Part shown: positions 56,922-64,000 of the stretch, one piece after another
How positions within the stretch are numbered: position 1 is the first letter of the stretch
Layout: each line of letters starts with the position of its first letter
NCBI GenBank assembly: GCA_005888335.1
Contig: VAWY01000129.1
Location: 24,003-88,002 of the forward strand
Reading direction: 5' to 3'
Length of the DNA stretch: 64,000 nucleotides
DNA from: Actinomycetota bacterium
Lineage (GTDB): Bacteria; Actinomycetota; Thermoleophilia; Solirubrobacterales; Solirubrobacteraceae
Made by a program: the position numbers and the translations under genes
The notes under the pieces: model-generated
The model's input: only the letters and a program-made list of their open reading frames with translations
Told to the model about the DNA's origin: nothing
Database searches by the model: none

Positions 56922-58396
56922 GCGGCGTCGTCTACCTCGTCGGCGCCGGGCCCGGCGACCCCGGCCTGCTGACCACCCGGGCGCTCGAGCTGCTCGCGAG
57001 CGCCGACGTCGTCATCCACGACCGGCTCATCCCCGCGGGCGCGCTCGACGGCGTGCGGCCCGACGCCGAGGTGCTCTACGTCGGCAAGGAGGGCGGGGGC
57101 GAGCAGGTCCCGCAGGACGAGACCAACCGCCTGCTGCTCGAGCACGCCCGGGCCGGGCGCTCGGTCGTGCGGCTGAAGGGCGGCGACCCGTTCGTGTTCG
57201 GGCGCGGCGGCGAGGAGGCGCAGCTGCTGCGCGCCGCGGGGATCCGCTACGAGGTCGTGCCCGGCGTCACCGCGGGCGTCGCGGCGCCGGCCTACGCGGG
57301 CGTCCCGGTGACCCAGCGCGAGGTCGCCAGCGCGGTCGCGTTCGTCACCGGCCACGAGGACCCCGCCAAGCCGGAGACGGCGCTCGACTGGCCGGCGCTC
57401 GCCGCCTTCCCGGGGACGCTCGTCTTCTACATGGGCGTGCGCGCGCTGCCCCGGATCGCCGAGCGGCTCGTCGCCGGCGGGCGCCCGGAGAGCGAGGCGG
57501 TGGTCATCGTCGAGCGCGGGACGCTGCCCGGCCAGCGGGCGGTGCACGGGACGTTGGCCACCATCGCCGAGCGGGCGGCGCAGGCCGGCGTGCGCCCGCC
57601 CTCGATCACGCTGGTCGGCCCGGTCGCCGCGCTCGGCGACGAGCTGGCCTGGCTCGAGGCGGCGCGGCCGCTCGCCGGGCGGCGCGTCGCGGTGACCCGC
57701 GCGCGGGCGCAGGCGAGCGCGCTGGCGGCGCGGCTGCGGGCGCTCGGCGCCGAGGTCGTCGAAGCGCCGGCCATCCGCGTTGAGGCTCTGAGCGTGACCG
57801 TTCCCGATCTCCATGCGTATGACCTGCTCTGCCTCACCTCGCCCAACGGCGTGCACCGCCTCTTCGAGGAGGTCCGCGACGCGCGCGCGCTCGCCGGGCC
57901 GCGGATCGCGGTGATCGGCCCGGGGACGGCGCGGGCGCTGCGCGAGCACGGGGTCGAGGCGGACGTGGTGCCCGAGCGCTCGGTGGCCGAGTCGCTCGTC
58001 GAGGCGCTGCGCGGCGTGCCCGTCCGGCGAGCGCTGATCGCGCGCGCCGAGGAGGCGCGCGACGTCCTGCCCGACGCGCTGCGCGAGCGCGGCGCCGAGG
58101 TCGAGATCCTCGAGCTGTACCGCACCGTCGCCGAGCCGCTCGACGCGGTGGCGCGCGACGCCGCACTCGGCGCCGACTACGCGACCTTCACGAGCGCCTC
58201 GTCGGTGCGCTTCTTCGCGGAGGCGGCAGGCGGCCTGGAGGGGCCCCGCCTGGTCTCGATCGGGCCGGCCACCAGCGCCGAGCTGCGCCGCCTCGGCGCA
58301 GAGCCCGACGTCGAGGCGGCCGAGCACACGCCGGAGGGCCTCGTCGCCGCCCTCGTCGCCGACGCGGGAAGGACCGGCGCCCCCGCGGCGTCCTAG
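56918..58396 (+). CDS. cobA-hemD: Fused uroporphyrinogen-III C-methyltransferase and uroporphyrinogen-III synthase
   Basis: 492 residues, two enzymes in one chain. Residues 1 to about 245 are a SUMT: Y-L-V-G-A-G-P-G-D-P-G-L at 6-17, V-V-R-L-K-G-G-D-P-F-V-F-G-R-G-G-E-E near 84-101 and G-V-T-A-G. Residues 250-485 are a HemD-type synthase with V-T-R-A-R-A-Q-A and T-F-T-S-A-S-S-V-R-F. It closes hydroxymethylbilane to uroporphyrinogen III and methylates part of it toward siroheme, so the flux to SirC is made in the same protein. The fusion is known in actinobacteria and some firmicutes. It ends the operon at a terminator. Confidence 0.93.
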   Translation: MSGVVYLVGAGPGDPGLLTTRALELLASADVVIHDRLIPAGALDGVRPDAEVLYVGKEGGGEQVPQDETNRLLLEHARAGRSVVRLKGGDPFVFGRGGEEAQLLRAAGIRYEVVPGVTAGVAAPAYAGVPVTQREVASAVAFVTGHEDPAKPETALDWPALAAFPGTLVFYMGVRALPRIAERLVAGGRPESEAVVIVERGTLPGQRAVHGTLATIAERAAQAGVRPPSITLVGPVAALGDELAWLEAARPLAGRRVAVTRARAQASALAARLRALGAEVVEAPAIRVEALSVTVPDLHAYDLLCLTSPNGVHRLFEEVRDARALAGPRIAVIGPGTARALREHGVEADVVPERSVAESLVEALRGVPVRRALIARAEEARDVLPDALRERGAEVEILELYRTVAEPLDAVARDAALGADYATFTSASSVRFFAEAAGGLEGPRLVSIGPATSAELRRLGAEPDVEAAEHTPEGLVAALVADAGRTGAPAAS

Positions 58397-58401
58397 CACC
58401 A

Positions 58402-58474
58402 GAGACCCAACGGATTGGGACTCCTGCCCCCCGCCGTCGACCACCCGCCGGGTCCGGCGGCGGGGGCTCCGTTT
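58402..58474. terminator. Double hairpin terminator after the tetrapyrrole run
   Basis: A first imperfect stem GAGACCCAA/TTGGGACTC (58402-58423) is followed by GCCCCCCGCCG (58426-58436) pairing with CGGCGGCGGGGGC (58455-58467) and then TCCGTTTC. It lies between convergent cobA-hemD and the VIT-like gene and can serve both. Confidence 0.65.
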
Positions 58475-58974
58475 CAGCTGTGGCCGAGCGCCACGCCGAC
58501 GGCGACGACCACCGCGCCGCCCAGCGTGACCTGGATCAGCGACTGGCCGAGACGCACCTTCAGGTAGCGCTTGCGGATCCAGGCGATGACGCTCAGCTCG
58601 ACGGCGACGACCGCGTAGGCGACCGCCAGCGCGGTCTGCACGTGGTTGATGAGGAAGGGCAGCGAGTGCAGCGAGCCGCCGACGAAGGTCATCGCGCCGA
58701 TGATCACGCCGCGGGCGACCGCGCTGCCGCGGCCGGTCAGCGTGCCGTCGTCCGAGAGCCCCTCGGAGAGGCCCATGCTGATGCCGGCGCCCATCGCCGT
58801 CGCCAGTCCGACGAGCAGCGCCGTGTGCGAGCCCGCAAGGTAGGCGGCGGCGAACATCGGCGCGAGCGTCGAGATCGTGCCGTCGATGAGCCCGACCAGC
58901 CCGGGCTGCACGAACTGCAGCAGGCGGGTGCGATCGTCGGCTCGGCGCCAGCGGGCAAGGACGTTGGCCTCCAT
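58474..58974 (-). CDS. VIT/CCC1-like metal transporter
   Basis: 166 residues, about five hydrophobic segments. The first helix carries F-V-Q-P-G-L-V-G-L-I-D-G-T near 21-33, and G-I-S-M-G-L-S-E near 64-71 holds the Glu/Met/Gly pattern of the VIT1/CCC1 family, which moves Fe2+ or Mn2+ by proton exchange. It is shorter than the 220-250 residues usual for the family, mostly in the cytoplasmic metal-binding loop. Next to heme synthesis, an iron role is plausible. ATG 58974 lies 9 nt behind TACCGT. Confidence 0.8.
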   Translation of the reverse strand: MEANVLARWRRADDRTRLLQFVQPGLVGLIDGTISTLAPMFAAAYLAGSHTALLVGLATAMGAGISMGLSEGLSDDGTLTGRGSAVARGVIIGAMTFVGGSLHSLPFLINHVQTALAVAYAVVAVELSVIAWIRKRYLKVRLGQSLIQVTLGGAVVVAVGVALGHS

Positions 58975-58983
58975 TCTTCACCC

Positions 58984-58989
58984 ACGGTA
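58984..58989 (-). promoter_or_regulatory. -10 box of the VIT-like gene
   Basis: TACCGT on the minus strand, 9 nt before ATG 58974. Confidence 0.45.
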
Positions 58990-59083
58990 GAGGTCGTTCG
59001 GAGGCCGCGCAACGAAGGGTGCCCTAACTGTTGGACCGGTCCACAGGGGCCGAAATGGACCTCGCGACCGCACCGTATGCGGG

Positions 59084-59089
59084 TACCGT
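59084..59089 (+). promoter_or_regulatory. -10 box of the CMD gene (leaderless type)
   Basis: TACCGT, 7 nt before GTG 59097; favours this start over TTG 59031 and ATG 59055 in the same frame. Confidence 0.5.
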
Positions 59090-59096
59090 GCCGGGC

Positions 59097-59678
59097 GTGA
59101 GCCGCATCCGTCCCCTGTCCGCCGCCGAGGCCGGCCCGGTCGCCCGCGCGGCCTACGCCTACAGCCGCCGCGAGTTCGGGCGCGTGCCCGAGCCGCTGGC
59201 CGTCACCGCCCACCACACAGGTCTGCTGGCGGGCCTCTGCGCGTTCGAGATGGCCACCGTCCGCGCGCGCCGCGTGCCCAGCCACCTCAAGATGCTGGCC
59301 GAGATGAAGGCCGCCGTGATGGCGGGCTGCGAGTGGTGCATCGACTTCGGCGCGTTCCTCGTCGACCGCGACGGCCTGCCGCCCGAGCAGATGCGCGAGC
59401 TGTCGCGCCACCGCGAGAGCGCCGCCTTCGACGAGCTCGAGCGGCTGGTCCTCGACTACGCCGAGGGGATGACGTCGACGCCCGTCGCGGTGTCCGACGA
59501 GCTCGTCGAGGAGCTGCGCCGCCACTTCGACGACGCGCAGATGGTCGAGCTCACGTCGGTGATCGCCCTGGAGAACTACCGCGCCCGGTTCAACTGGGCG
59601 CTGGGGATCGGCTCGCAGGGCTTCGCCGAGGGCGGGTCCTGCGCGGTGCCGGAGCCCGCAGCGCCGGCGGCCGCTTAG
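59097..59678 (+). CDS. Carboxymuconolactone-decarboxylase-family (AhpD-like) protein
   Basis: 193 residues, all helical. The redox motif is M-A-G-C-E-W-C-I-D-F-G with Cys78 and Cys81, as in AhpD-type peroxidase partners rather than in true decarboxylases; a His-rich helix follows later. Likely a thiol-disulfide enzyme or peroxidase of the CMD superfamily. It ends on the stop of the convergent small acidic gene. Confidence 0.85.
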   Translation: MSRIRPLSAAEAGPVARAAYAYSRREFGRVPEPLAVTAHHTGLLAGLCAFEMATVRARRVPSHLKMLAEMKAAVMAGCEWCIDFGAFLVDRDGLPPEQMRELSRHRESAAFDELERLVLDYAEGMTSTPVAVSDELVEELRRHFDDAQMVELTSVIALENYRARFNWALGIGSQGFAEGGSCAVPEPAAPAAA

Positions 59679-59848
59679 CCTGCCGTCGGCGGCTCGCCCT
59701 CGGTCGGGATCCCGGGCATCGCCTCCTCGCCGCGAGCGGGCTCGGCCTCGCCCTCGGGCTCGGCCTCGGACGGGCCGAGGGGCTCGCCCTCGACGCTCTC
59801 GTCGGGCAGGCCGCTGAGGAAGTCGTCGCTGTCGTCGCGCTGCTCCAT
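59675..59848 (-). CDS. Small acidic protein, unknown function
   Basis: 57 residues, very rich in Glu, Asp, Pro and Gly (for example E-A-E-P-E-G-E-A-E-P), with no hydrophobic core, so probably disordered. No family recognised. ATG 59848 lies 8 nt behind TACCAT on this strand, the same promoter style as neighbours, which argues that it is a real gene despite low complexity. Divergent from the SAM hydrolase gene with 30 nt between starts. Confidence 0.5.
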   Translation of the reverse strand: MEQRDDSDDFLSGLPDESVEGEPLGPSEAEPEGEAEPARGEEAMPGIPTEGEPPTAG

Positions 59849-59856
59849 GGCCAGCG

Positions 59857-59862
59857 ATGGTA
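59857..59862 (-). promoter_or_regulatory. -10 box of the small acidic gene
   Basis: TACCAT on the minus strand, 8 nt before ATG 59848. Confidence 0.4.
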
Positions 59863-59878
59863 GGACTTGCGCGCGCTC

Positions 59879-60691
59879 GTGTCGGTCTTGACCTTTCTCT
59901 CCGACTATGGCCAGCTCGACGAGTTCGTCGGCGTGTGCCACGGCGTCATCGCGCGCCTGGCGCCCGAGGTACGCGTCATCGACCTGACTCACGGCATCCC
60001 GCGCCACGACGTGCGCTCCGGCGCGCTGGTCCTGCGCGGGTCGCTGCCGTACATGCCGGCGGGCGTCCACCTCGCGGTCGTCGACCCCGAGGTCGGCGGG
60101 CGGCGGCGCGCGATCGCGCTGCGCTGCGCGGACGAGGACCGCCTGCTCGTCGGGCCCGACAACGGCCTGCTCATGCTCGCCGCCGAGCGCTTCGGAGGCG
60201 TCGACGAGGCCGTCGACATCGGGCGGTCGCGTCACCGCCTCGAGCCCGTCTCGGCGACGTTCCACGGGCGCGACGTCTTCGCCCCGGTGGCCGCCCGGCT
60301 GGCCGCGGGCGACGCGCTGGCCGAGGCGGGCGATCCGATCTCGCCCGACGAGCTCGTCGCGCTCGAGCTGCCGCAGGCGCGCCTGGAGGACGGCACGCTG
60401 ATCGCCCACGCGCTGACCAACGACCGCTACGGCAACGTGATCCTCGACGTCGCGCACGACCAGCTCGCCGGCTCGGGGCTCAGGCTCGGGGGCCGGGTCG
60501 AGGTCGACGTCGGCGGGGCGGTGTCGCAGGCGCGGTTCGCCACGACGTTCGCGGACGTCGAGCCGGGCGAGCTGCTCGTCTACGAGGACGCGCAGCGCCA
60601 CCTCGCTCTCGCGGTCAACCGCGGCTCGGCGCTGGGCGAGCTCGGGCTGTCGCGCGACGCCGAGCTGCGGCTGCGTCCGCTCGCCCGGTGA
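59879..60691 (+). CDS. S-adenosyl-L-methionine hydrolase (adenosine-forming, DUF62)
   Basis: 270 residues. The family start T-F-L-S-D-Y-G-Q-L-D-E-F-V-G at 5-18 contains the Asp that orients water or halide; the domain continues with A-V-V-D-P-E-V-G-G near 70-78, V-G-P-D-N-G-L-L near 97-104 and the second-domain T-N-D-R-Y-G-N-V-I near 180-188. It cleaves SAM to adenosine and methionine with hydroxide. GTG 59879 rather than TTG 59867 matches homologue starts. Its stop overlaps the biotin-ligase GTG. Confidence 0.88.
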   Translation: MSVLTFLSDYGQLDEFVGVCHGVIARLAPEVRVIDLTHGIPRHDVRSGALVLRGSLPYMPAGVHLAVVDPEVGGRRRAIALRCADEDRLLVGPDNGLLMLAAERFGGVDEAVDIGRSRHRLEPVSATFHGRDVFAPVAARLAAGDALAEAGDPISPDELVALELPQARLEDGTLIAHALTNDRYGNVILDVAHDQLAGSGLRLGGRVEVDVGGAVSQARFATTFADVEPGELLVYEDAQRHLALAVNRGSALGELGLSRDAELRLRPLAR

Positions 60692-61371
60692 GCGCGCGCC
60701 TCGGTCAACCGCGGCTGCACCTGCGGATGATCGACTCGACCAACGAGCGCGCGCGGACGCTCGCCGCTGCGGGGGCGGCGCACGGCACGCTGGTGACCGC
60801 GGCCGAGCAGTCGGCCGGACGGGGGCGCCAGGGGCGGCGCTGGAGCGCGCCGGCCGGACAGGCGCTGCTGATGTCGCTCGTGCTGCGCCGGCCGCCGCGG
60901 CTGCTCCCGCTCGCCGCCGCGGTCGCCGTGGCCGAGGTGGCGCGCGACGACGCGCGGATCAAGTGGCCCAACGACGTGCTGCTCGACGACCGCAAGGTGG
61001 CGGGGATCCTCGTCGAGGGGCGCCCGCAGGAGGGCTGGGCGGTGCTCGGCATCGGGTTGAACGTCGCCATCCGGCTCGACGACCTCCCTGACGAGCTGCG
61101 GACGACGGCGACGACCCTGGGATTGGCGCCGCCCGACGTCGAGCGGGTGCTCGGGCGGCTGCTGGAGGCGCTGGAGGGCTGGCTGGGGCGCGGTGAGCGC
61201 GCGATCCTCGAGGCGTGGCGGGCGCGCGACGCGCTGCGCGGGCGCGACGTGCGCTGGGCGGGCGGGACCGGCCGGGCGGCCGGGATCGACGACGACGGGC
61301 GGCTGCTCGTCGACGTCGCGGAGGGCCGCCGGACCGCGCTCGATGCGGGTGAGGTGCACCTGCTGCGCTGA
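60688..61371 (+). CDS. birA: Biotin-[acetyl-CoA carboxylase] ligase
   Basis: 227 residues, class I ligase without an N-terminal DNA-binding domain. The biotin/ATP loop G-R-G-R-Q-G-R-R-W is at 44-52, K-W-P-N-D near 91-95, and G-I-G-L-N near 117-121, with the C-terminal SH3-like domain shortened. It attaches biotin to the carboxyl-carrier protein. The D-S-T-N motif at 16-19 is intact. GTG overlaps the SAM-hydrolase stop. Confidence 0.92.
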   Translation: MSARLGQPRLHLRMIDSTNERARTLAAAGAAHGTLVTAAEQSAGRGRQGRRWSAPAGQALLMSLVLRRPPRLLPLAAAVAVAEVARDDARIKWPNDVLLDDRKVAGILVEGRPQEGWAVLGIGLNVAIRLDDLPDELRTTATTLGLAPPDVERVLGRLLEALEGWLGRGERAILEAWRARDALRGRDVRWAGGTGRAAGIDDDGRLLVDVAEGRRTALDAGEVHLLR

Positions 61372-61379
61372 ACGTTCGC

Positions 61380-61405
61380 GTTTAGCGCGATACCGCTGCG
61401 GATAT
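61380..61405 (+). promoter_or_regulatory. SigB-type promoter before the RsbW-like gene
   Basis: GTTTAG (61380-61385), 14-nt spacer, GGATAT (61400-61405), close to the GTTTAA-N12-15-GGGTAT consensus of SigB-like general-stress sigma factors. GGAGG at 61420-61424 and GTG 61433 follow. Confidence 0.5.
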
Positions 61406-61432
61406 CCCTGAGGGCACACGGAGGTTGTTGAA

Positions 61433-61867
61433 GTGCCCTCGACGGACCCTGGCTCGTCAGCTCGCGCGTCCCGCTGCGGCGCATGGAGGCGTTCCTGGCC
61501 GGCGACCTCGGACTCCATTCCGGAGATCCGCCGTGCGGTGTCCCGCTACGCGCGCGCGGCGGGGGCCTCACCGCGCGCGCTGCAGAAGATGCGGCTCGCC
61601 ATCACGGAGGCGACGACGAACGTCGTGCTCCACGCGTTCCCGGCAGGAACGCCGCCGGGCGAGATCACCGTCTACGCGGATCTGCTCGACGACGAGCACC
61701 TCCGCATCGTCATCGGCGACGATGGGCATGGGATCCAGATGCGCCGCGCCAGCCCAGGCCTCGGCCTCGGGCTGCCGCTGATGGCCGAGTTCAGCGCCGA
61801 GATGGAGATCATCGCCGGCCCCGACGGCGGCACGGACGTCCGGATGGACTTCCCGCTCGCGGCCTAG
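61433..61867 (+). CDS. RsbW/SpoIIAB-like anti-sigma serine kinase
   Basis: 144 residues, a single HATPase_c domain of the anti-sigma type. N box A-I-T-E-A-T-T-N-V-V-L-H-A-F near 56-69, G1 G-D-D-G-H-G-I near 95-101, G2 G-L-G-L-G-L-P-L-M near 109-117. Such kinases bind a sigma factor and are freed by an STAS antagonist, which they phosphorylate. GTG 61433 is 8 nt behind GGAGG. The first 25 residues are basic and probably linker. No sigma gene is adjacent. Its stop lies inside the left arm of the 61862-62030 element. Confidence 0.82.
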   Translation: MPSTDPGSSARASRCGAWRRSWPATSDSIPEIRRAVSRYARAAGASPRALQKMRLAITEATTNVVLHAFPAGTPPGEITVYADLLDDEHLRIVIGDDGHGIQMRRASPGLGLGLPLMAEFSAEMEIIAGPDGGTDVRMDFPLAA

Positions 61868-62030
61868 TGCTGCGTCAGGTGACGTTCGCCCCGTCGCCGG
61901 CGGAGCGATCGTCGTGGCTGGCGTCGACCGTCATCCGAAGGTGTGGCCCAGCCACATCGAGGATCGACGGGTGGCGCCAGGCGCGGCGAGCGCCCGCCGA
62001 ACGGGGCGAACGTTGCCTGACGCGGCCTAG
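61862..62030. other. Structured intergenic element, copy B, with long terminal inverted repeats
   Basis: Between convergent genes. Arms 61864-61894 and 62000-62030 are imperfect inverted repeats (about 26 of 31 positions match) and contain the stop codons of both genes. The core folds as nested helices: CTGGCG/CGCCAG (61918-61923 with 61975-61980), CCGTC/GACGG, ATCC/GGAT, TGTGGC/GCCACA (loop CCA). The blocks CCGAAGGTGTGG and CGAGGATCGACGGGTGG recur in the element at 38829-39001. Could be a bidirectional terminator, a MITE-like repeat or a structured RNA. Confidence 0.65.
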
Positions 62031-64000
62031 CCCAGGGGCTCGTCGCGGCCGGTCCGCGCGGCTTCGGGATCGCCCTCGGGCGGCCCGCCGTTCTCGTCGG
62101 CCGCGGCCGCCGGGCGAGCCCCGCTGGGCTCGCCGGCTGACGGCTCGGCGCCGTCGTCGGGCGCGGCCTTCTTGCGCGGCGTCCGCCGGGGCTTGGCCGG
62201 GGCCTCCTCGGCGGCGGGCTCCTTCGTCGCGCGGCGTCGCGGGGCGCGCTTTGGGGCCGTCGCCTCATCGGCGGCCGGGGCCTCGGGCGCCGCCTGCGAA
62301 GCGGCGGCCTTGGTGGTCCGCCGCCGGCGCGCTGCCTTCGGCGCCGCCGGCGCGGCCTCGGCGGCCGGCGTCTCGGTGTCGGCCGTGGGCTCCGCGTCAG
62401 GGGCCGTCTGCGAAGCGGCCGGCTGCTGGGCCGCCGCGTCGGTCGTCTGCGAAGCGGCCTTCGTGGTCCGCCGGCGGCGGGTCGTCTTCGGCTCGGCCGG
62501 CTCGCCCTCGTCGGATGACGCCTCGGCGCCGGCCGTCGCCTGCGACGCGGCGGCCTTGGTGGTCCGCCGCCGGCGCGTTGCCTTCGGCGCGGCGGCCGCG
62601 CCCTCGGCGGCTGATGCCTCGGTGTCGGCGGCCGCCGCCGGCAACGCGATCTCGCCGCCGGTGCTGCCCGCGACCGGCGTCTCGGCTTCGCCTGTCGCCT
62701 CCGCGACGCCGGTCTCGACCGCCTTCGCCGCCCGGCGCCGGCGCGGCCGCTTCGGCGCCACCGGCGCGGCCTCCGCGTCGGCCTGCAGTTCGACCTCGAC
62801 CGCCTCCGCCTCGGCCTCCGCTTCGTCGGCCCGCGGCTCAGCCTCGCCCGCCTCCGCCTCGCCGGCGTCATCCGCCCGCTTGGCCGGCCCCCGCCGCCGC
62901 GTGCGCCGGCGCGGCGCCGGCCGCTCCTCGGCCTCGGTCTCGGTCTCCTCGTCCTCGGTGAGCGGCACGGCCTCGGCCGGCTCGGCGTCGTCGAAGGCTT
63001 CGCCCTCGTCGTCGAGCAGGAGGTCGTCGACGTCGATGACGTCGTCGTCGACCCCCTCGCGCGCAGCGGCGACCGCCTCGGCGGCCGCGCCGATGGCCTC
63101 GAGCGTCGCCTCCTCGCCGACCTCGCCCCGGCGGCGCCGGCGCCGCGAGCGCGAACGGCGCTTCGGGAAGTTGCGCAGCAGGTCGCGCGACAAGGCGCTC
63201 GGCTTGCGGGCCAGGCGCGTCCGGGCGCCGCGCAGGACCTCCTCCGCCTCGGGCGTGTGGCCGCGCGCCGCGGCCAGCAGCGCCGCCTGCAGGCGACGGT
63301 CCTGCTTGCGCGCCGCGTGCACCAACCGCCGCGCGTTGCGCGCGTGCGCGCCCCCGCTCGAGTTCACGAGCAGGCCGAGCAGCCGCTTGGTCTCCGGCCA
63401 GCGCTGCACCGCGTACTCCTCGTGGACCTCGCGGGTGTACTCGGCCAGCCGCCAGATCCACGCGTTCGCCTGGTCGCGGCGCCCGATCTTCTTCTCGGCC
63501 AGCGCCTGGAGCCCGATCTTGACCGCCTCGCGCTTCTCCTCGCGCGGCCAGCGGTCGATCTCGTCGAGCGCGAGGTCGAAGGCCTCGCCGTCGCGCGACG
63601 CCGCGATCTCCTGCAGCGCGCGCACGCGCAGCTGCGGGTTCTTGTTGCGCTGGACGGCCGTCAGCAGGAACGCGCGCTTGAGCTCGCCGCCGCGGTCGAA
63701 GTGCAGCATCGCCCGCGCCCGGCGCCATCCGGAGGGGTTCACGCGCGCGCCGGCGAGCGCCGCCCACTGGATCTGCTCGCCGTAGTCGAGGTGCTCGACG
63801 GCGATGCGCCACAGCTCGCGCTCGAAGACCTCGATGCGGCGGTTCTCGTCGCTCGTCACCGGCAGGACGCGGCGCTCGACGCGCACCCGCCGGCCGCGCC
63901 CCCGCCGCACCGGACCGACGACGATCGCGCCGCTGCGGTAGACGTCGCGGTCGAGCAGCGAGTGCAGCGTGACGACCGGATCGTCGTGCTTGGTCGCCGG
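62027..64000 (-). CDS. Large protein with helical-repeat N-part and alternating acidic/basic C-terminal tail (start outside window)
   Basis: Partial: the frame is open through the window edge, so the N-terminus is missing; about 657 residues are visible. The first 260 visible residues are helical and repeat-like. Then comes an acidic stretch (D-D-D-V-I-D-V-D-D-L-L-L-D-D-E) and a tail of about 370 residues in which basic modules (R-R-R-R-T-T-K-A-A and variants, at least five) alternate with Glu/Ala/Pro-rich spacers. The basic modules resemble histone-H1-like or AT-hook-type tails that coat DNA or RNA. No catalytic motif seen. The function is not recognised; nucleic-acid binding is inferred from charge pattern. 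Confidence 0.75.
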   Translation of the reverse strand, partial: PATKHDDPVVTLHSLLDRDVYRSGAIVVGPVRRGRGRRVRVERRVLPVTSDENRRIEVFERELWRIAVEHLDYGEQIQWAALAGARVNPSGWRRARAMLHFDRGGELKRAFLLTAVQRNKNPQLRVRALQEIAASRDGEAFDLALDEIDRWPREEKREAVKIGLQALAEKKIGRRDQANAWIWRLAEYTREVHEEYAVQRWPETKRLLGLLVNSSGGAHARNARRLVHAARKQDRRLQAALLAAARGHTPEAEEVLRGARTRLARKPSALSRDLLRNFPKRRSRSRRRRRRGEVGEEATLEAIGAAAEAVAAAREGVDDDVIDVDDLLLDDEGEAFDDAEPAEAVPLTEDEETETEAEERPAPRRRTRRRGPAKRADDAGEAEAGEAEPRADEAEAEAEAVEVELQADAEAAPVAPKRPRRRRAAKAVETGVAEATGEAETPVAGSTGGEIALPAAAADTEASAAEGAAAAPKATRRRRTTKAAASQATAGAEASSDEGEPAEPKTTRRRRTTKAASQTTDAAAQQPAASQTAPDAEPTADTETPAAEAAPAAPKAARRRRTTKAAASQAAPEAPAADEATAPKRAPRRRATKEPAAEEAPAKPRRTPRKKAAPDDGAEPSAGEPSGARPAAAADENGGPPEGDPEAARTGRDEPLG
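62292..62592 (-). repeat. Tandem-like direct repeats encoding the basic modules
   Basis: A roughly 55-nt unit (around GCGGCCTTGGTGGTCCGCCG) recurs at about 62292, 62446 and 62538 with few differences, each encoding one R-R-R-R-T-T-K-A-A module. It shows recent internal duplication within the tail. Confidence 0.7.

Noticed and set aside
59033..59042. Palindrome GGACCGGTCC before the CMD gene
   Set aside because: Short and unremarkable at this GC content; no relation to the mapped -10 box.
60725..60742. GATGATCGACTCGACC, similar to the palindromic promoter site
   Set aside because: It lies inside birA and encodes the conserved I-D-S-T-N motif, so the match is explained by coding constraint.

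Overview
The window is very GC-rich, gene-dense chromosomal DNA of an actinobacterial type. Paired GTG/ATG starts, 1-4 nt stop/start overlaps, secreted beta-sandwich and Asp-box proteins, SpoIID, CMD, MerR and BldC-like regulators, and many starts lying only 6-9 nt behind a TANNNT -10 box all fit the class Thermoleophilia (Solirubrobacterales-like). That placement is inference from gene content and style; no rRNA is present. I saw no tRNA, rRNA, CRISPR array, insertion sequence or prophage. No stretch longer than about 175 nt lacks a gene.

Layout. 1-5.2 kb: tail of a secreted Calx-beta protein, a membrane-anchored cupredoxin, a secreted RTX-like protein and a KdpD/KdpE-like two-component pair. 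5.2-12 kb: STAS protein, a TauE/SafE permease split into two half genes, trehalose-phosphatase, a glycosyltransferase, PolX, and a dolichol-phosphate mannosyltransferase-like gene that runs in frame into thioredoxin. 12-18.4 kb (mostly minus): NAD kinase, an alkyltransferase-like protein, IleRS, MarR, and two MerR-fold regulators. 18.4-23.7 kb (plus): PPK2, lipoprotein, a degenerate alpha/beta hydrolase, GST-like protein, fumarase, glutamine amidotransferase, LysE exporter. 23.7-34.8 kb (mostly minus): GH2 enzyme with an Asp-box protein, LuxR-type regulator, a broken trypsin-like protease, SSADH, amidase, ThDP enzyme. 34.9-42.4 kb: SpoIID protein, Asp-box protein with two methyltransferases, MaoC, 5'-3' exonuclease, second GH2 protein. 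42.4-47 kb (minus): YchF, PAP2, DUF3107-like, methylmalonyl-CoA epimerase, nicotinate phosphoribosyltransferase, M20 peptidase. 47-58.4 kb (plus): RarA, a catalytically altered ALDH, then a long biosynthetic run: SirC, MoaC, SnoaL-like, MogA, CcmA-B-C-D, HemA, HemC and a CobA-HemD fusion. 58.4-64 kb: VIT-like transporter, CMD protein, SAM hydrolase, biotin ligase, RsbW-like kinase, and a large acidic/basic-repeat protein cut by the window end.

The 50-58 kb run links tetrapyrrole synthesis (glutamyl-tRNA to hydroxymethylbilane to uroporphyrinogen III to siroheme) with molybdopterin synthesis and heme export for cytochrome c maturation, so the products feed the same redox cofactors.

The most unusual signals are non-coding. 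(1) A family of paired hairpins with TTC or TGC loops sits in five stop-to-start gaps between co-directional genes. (2) Two copies of a roughly 165-nt element (38829-39001 and 61862-62030) share unpaired blocks while their helices differ by compensatory changes, a candidate structured RNA or structured mobile element. (3) A palindrome abuts the -10 box of three otherwise unrelated genes. Pseudoenzymes (hydrolase, ALDH, STAS) are also unusually frequent.
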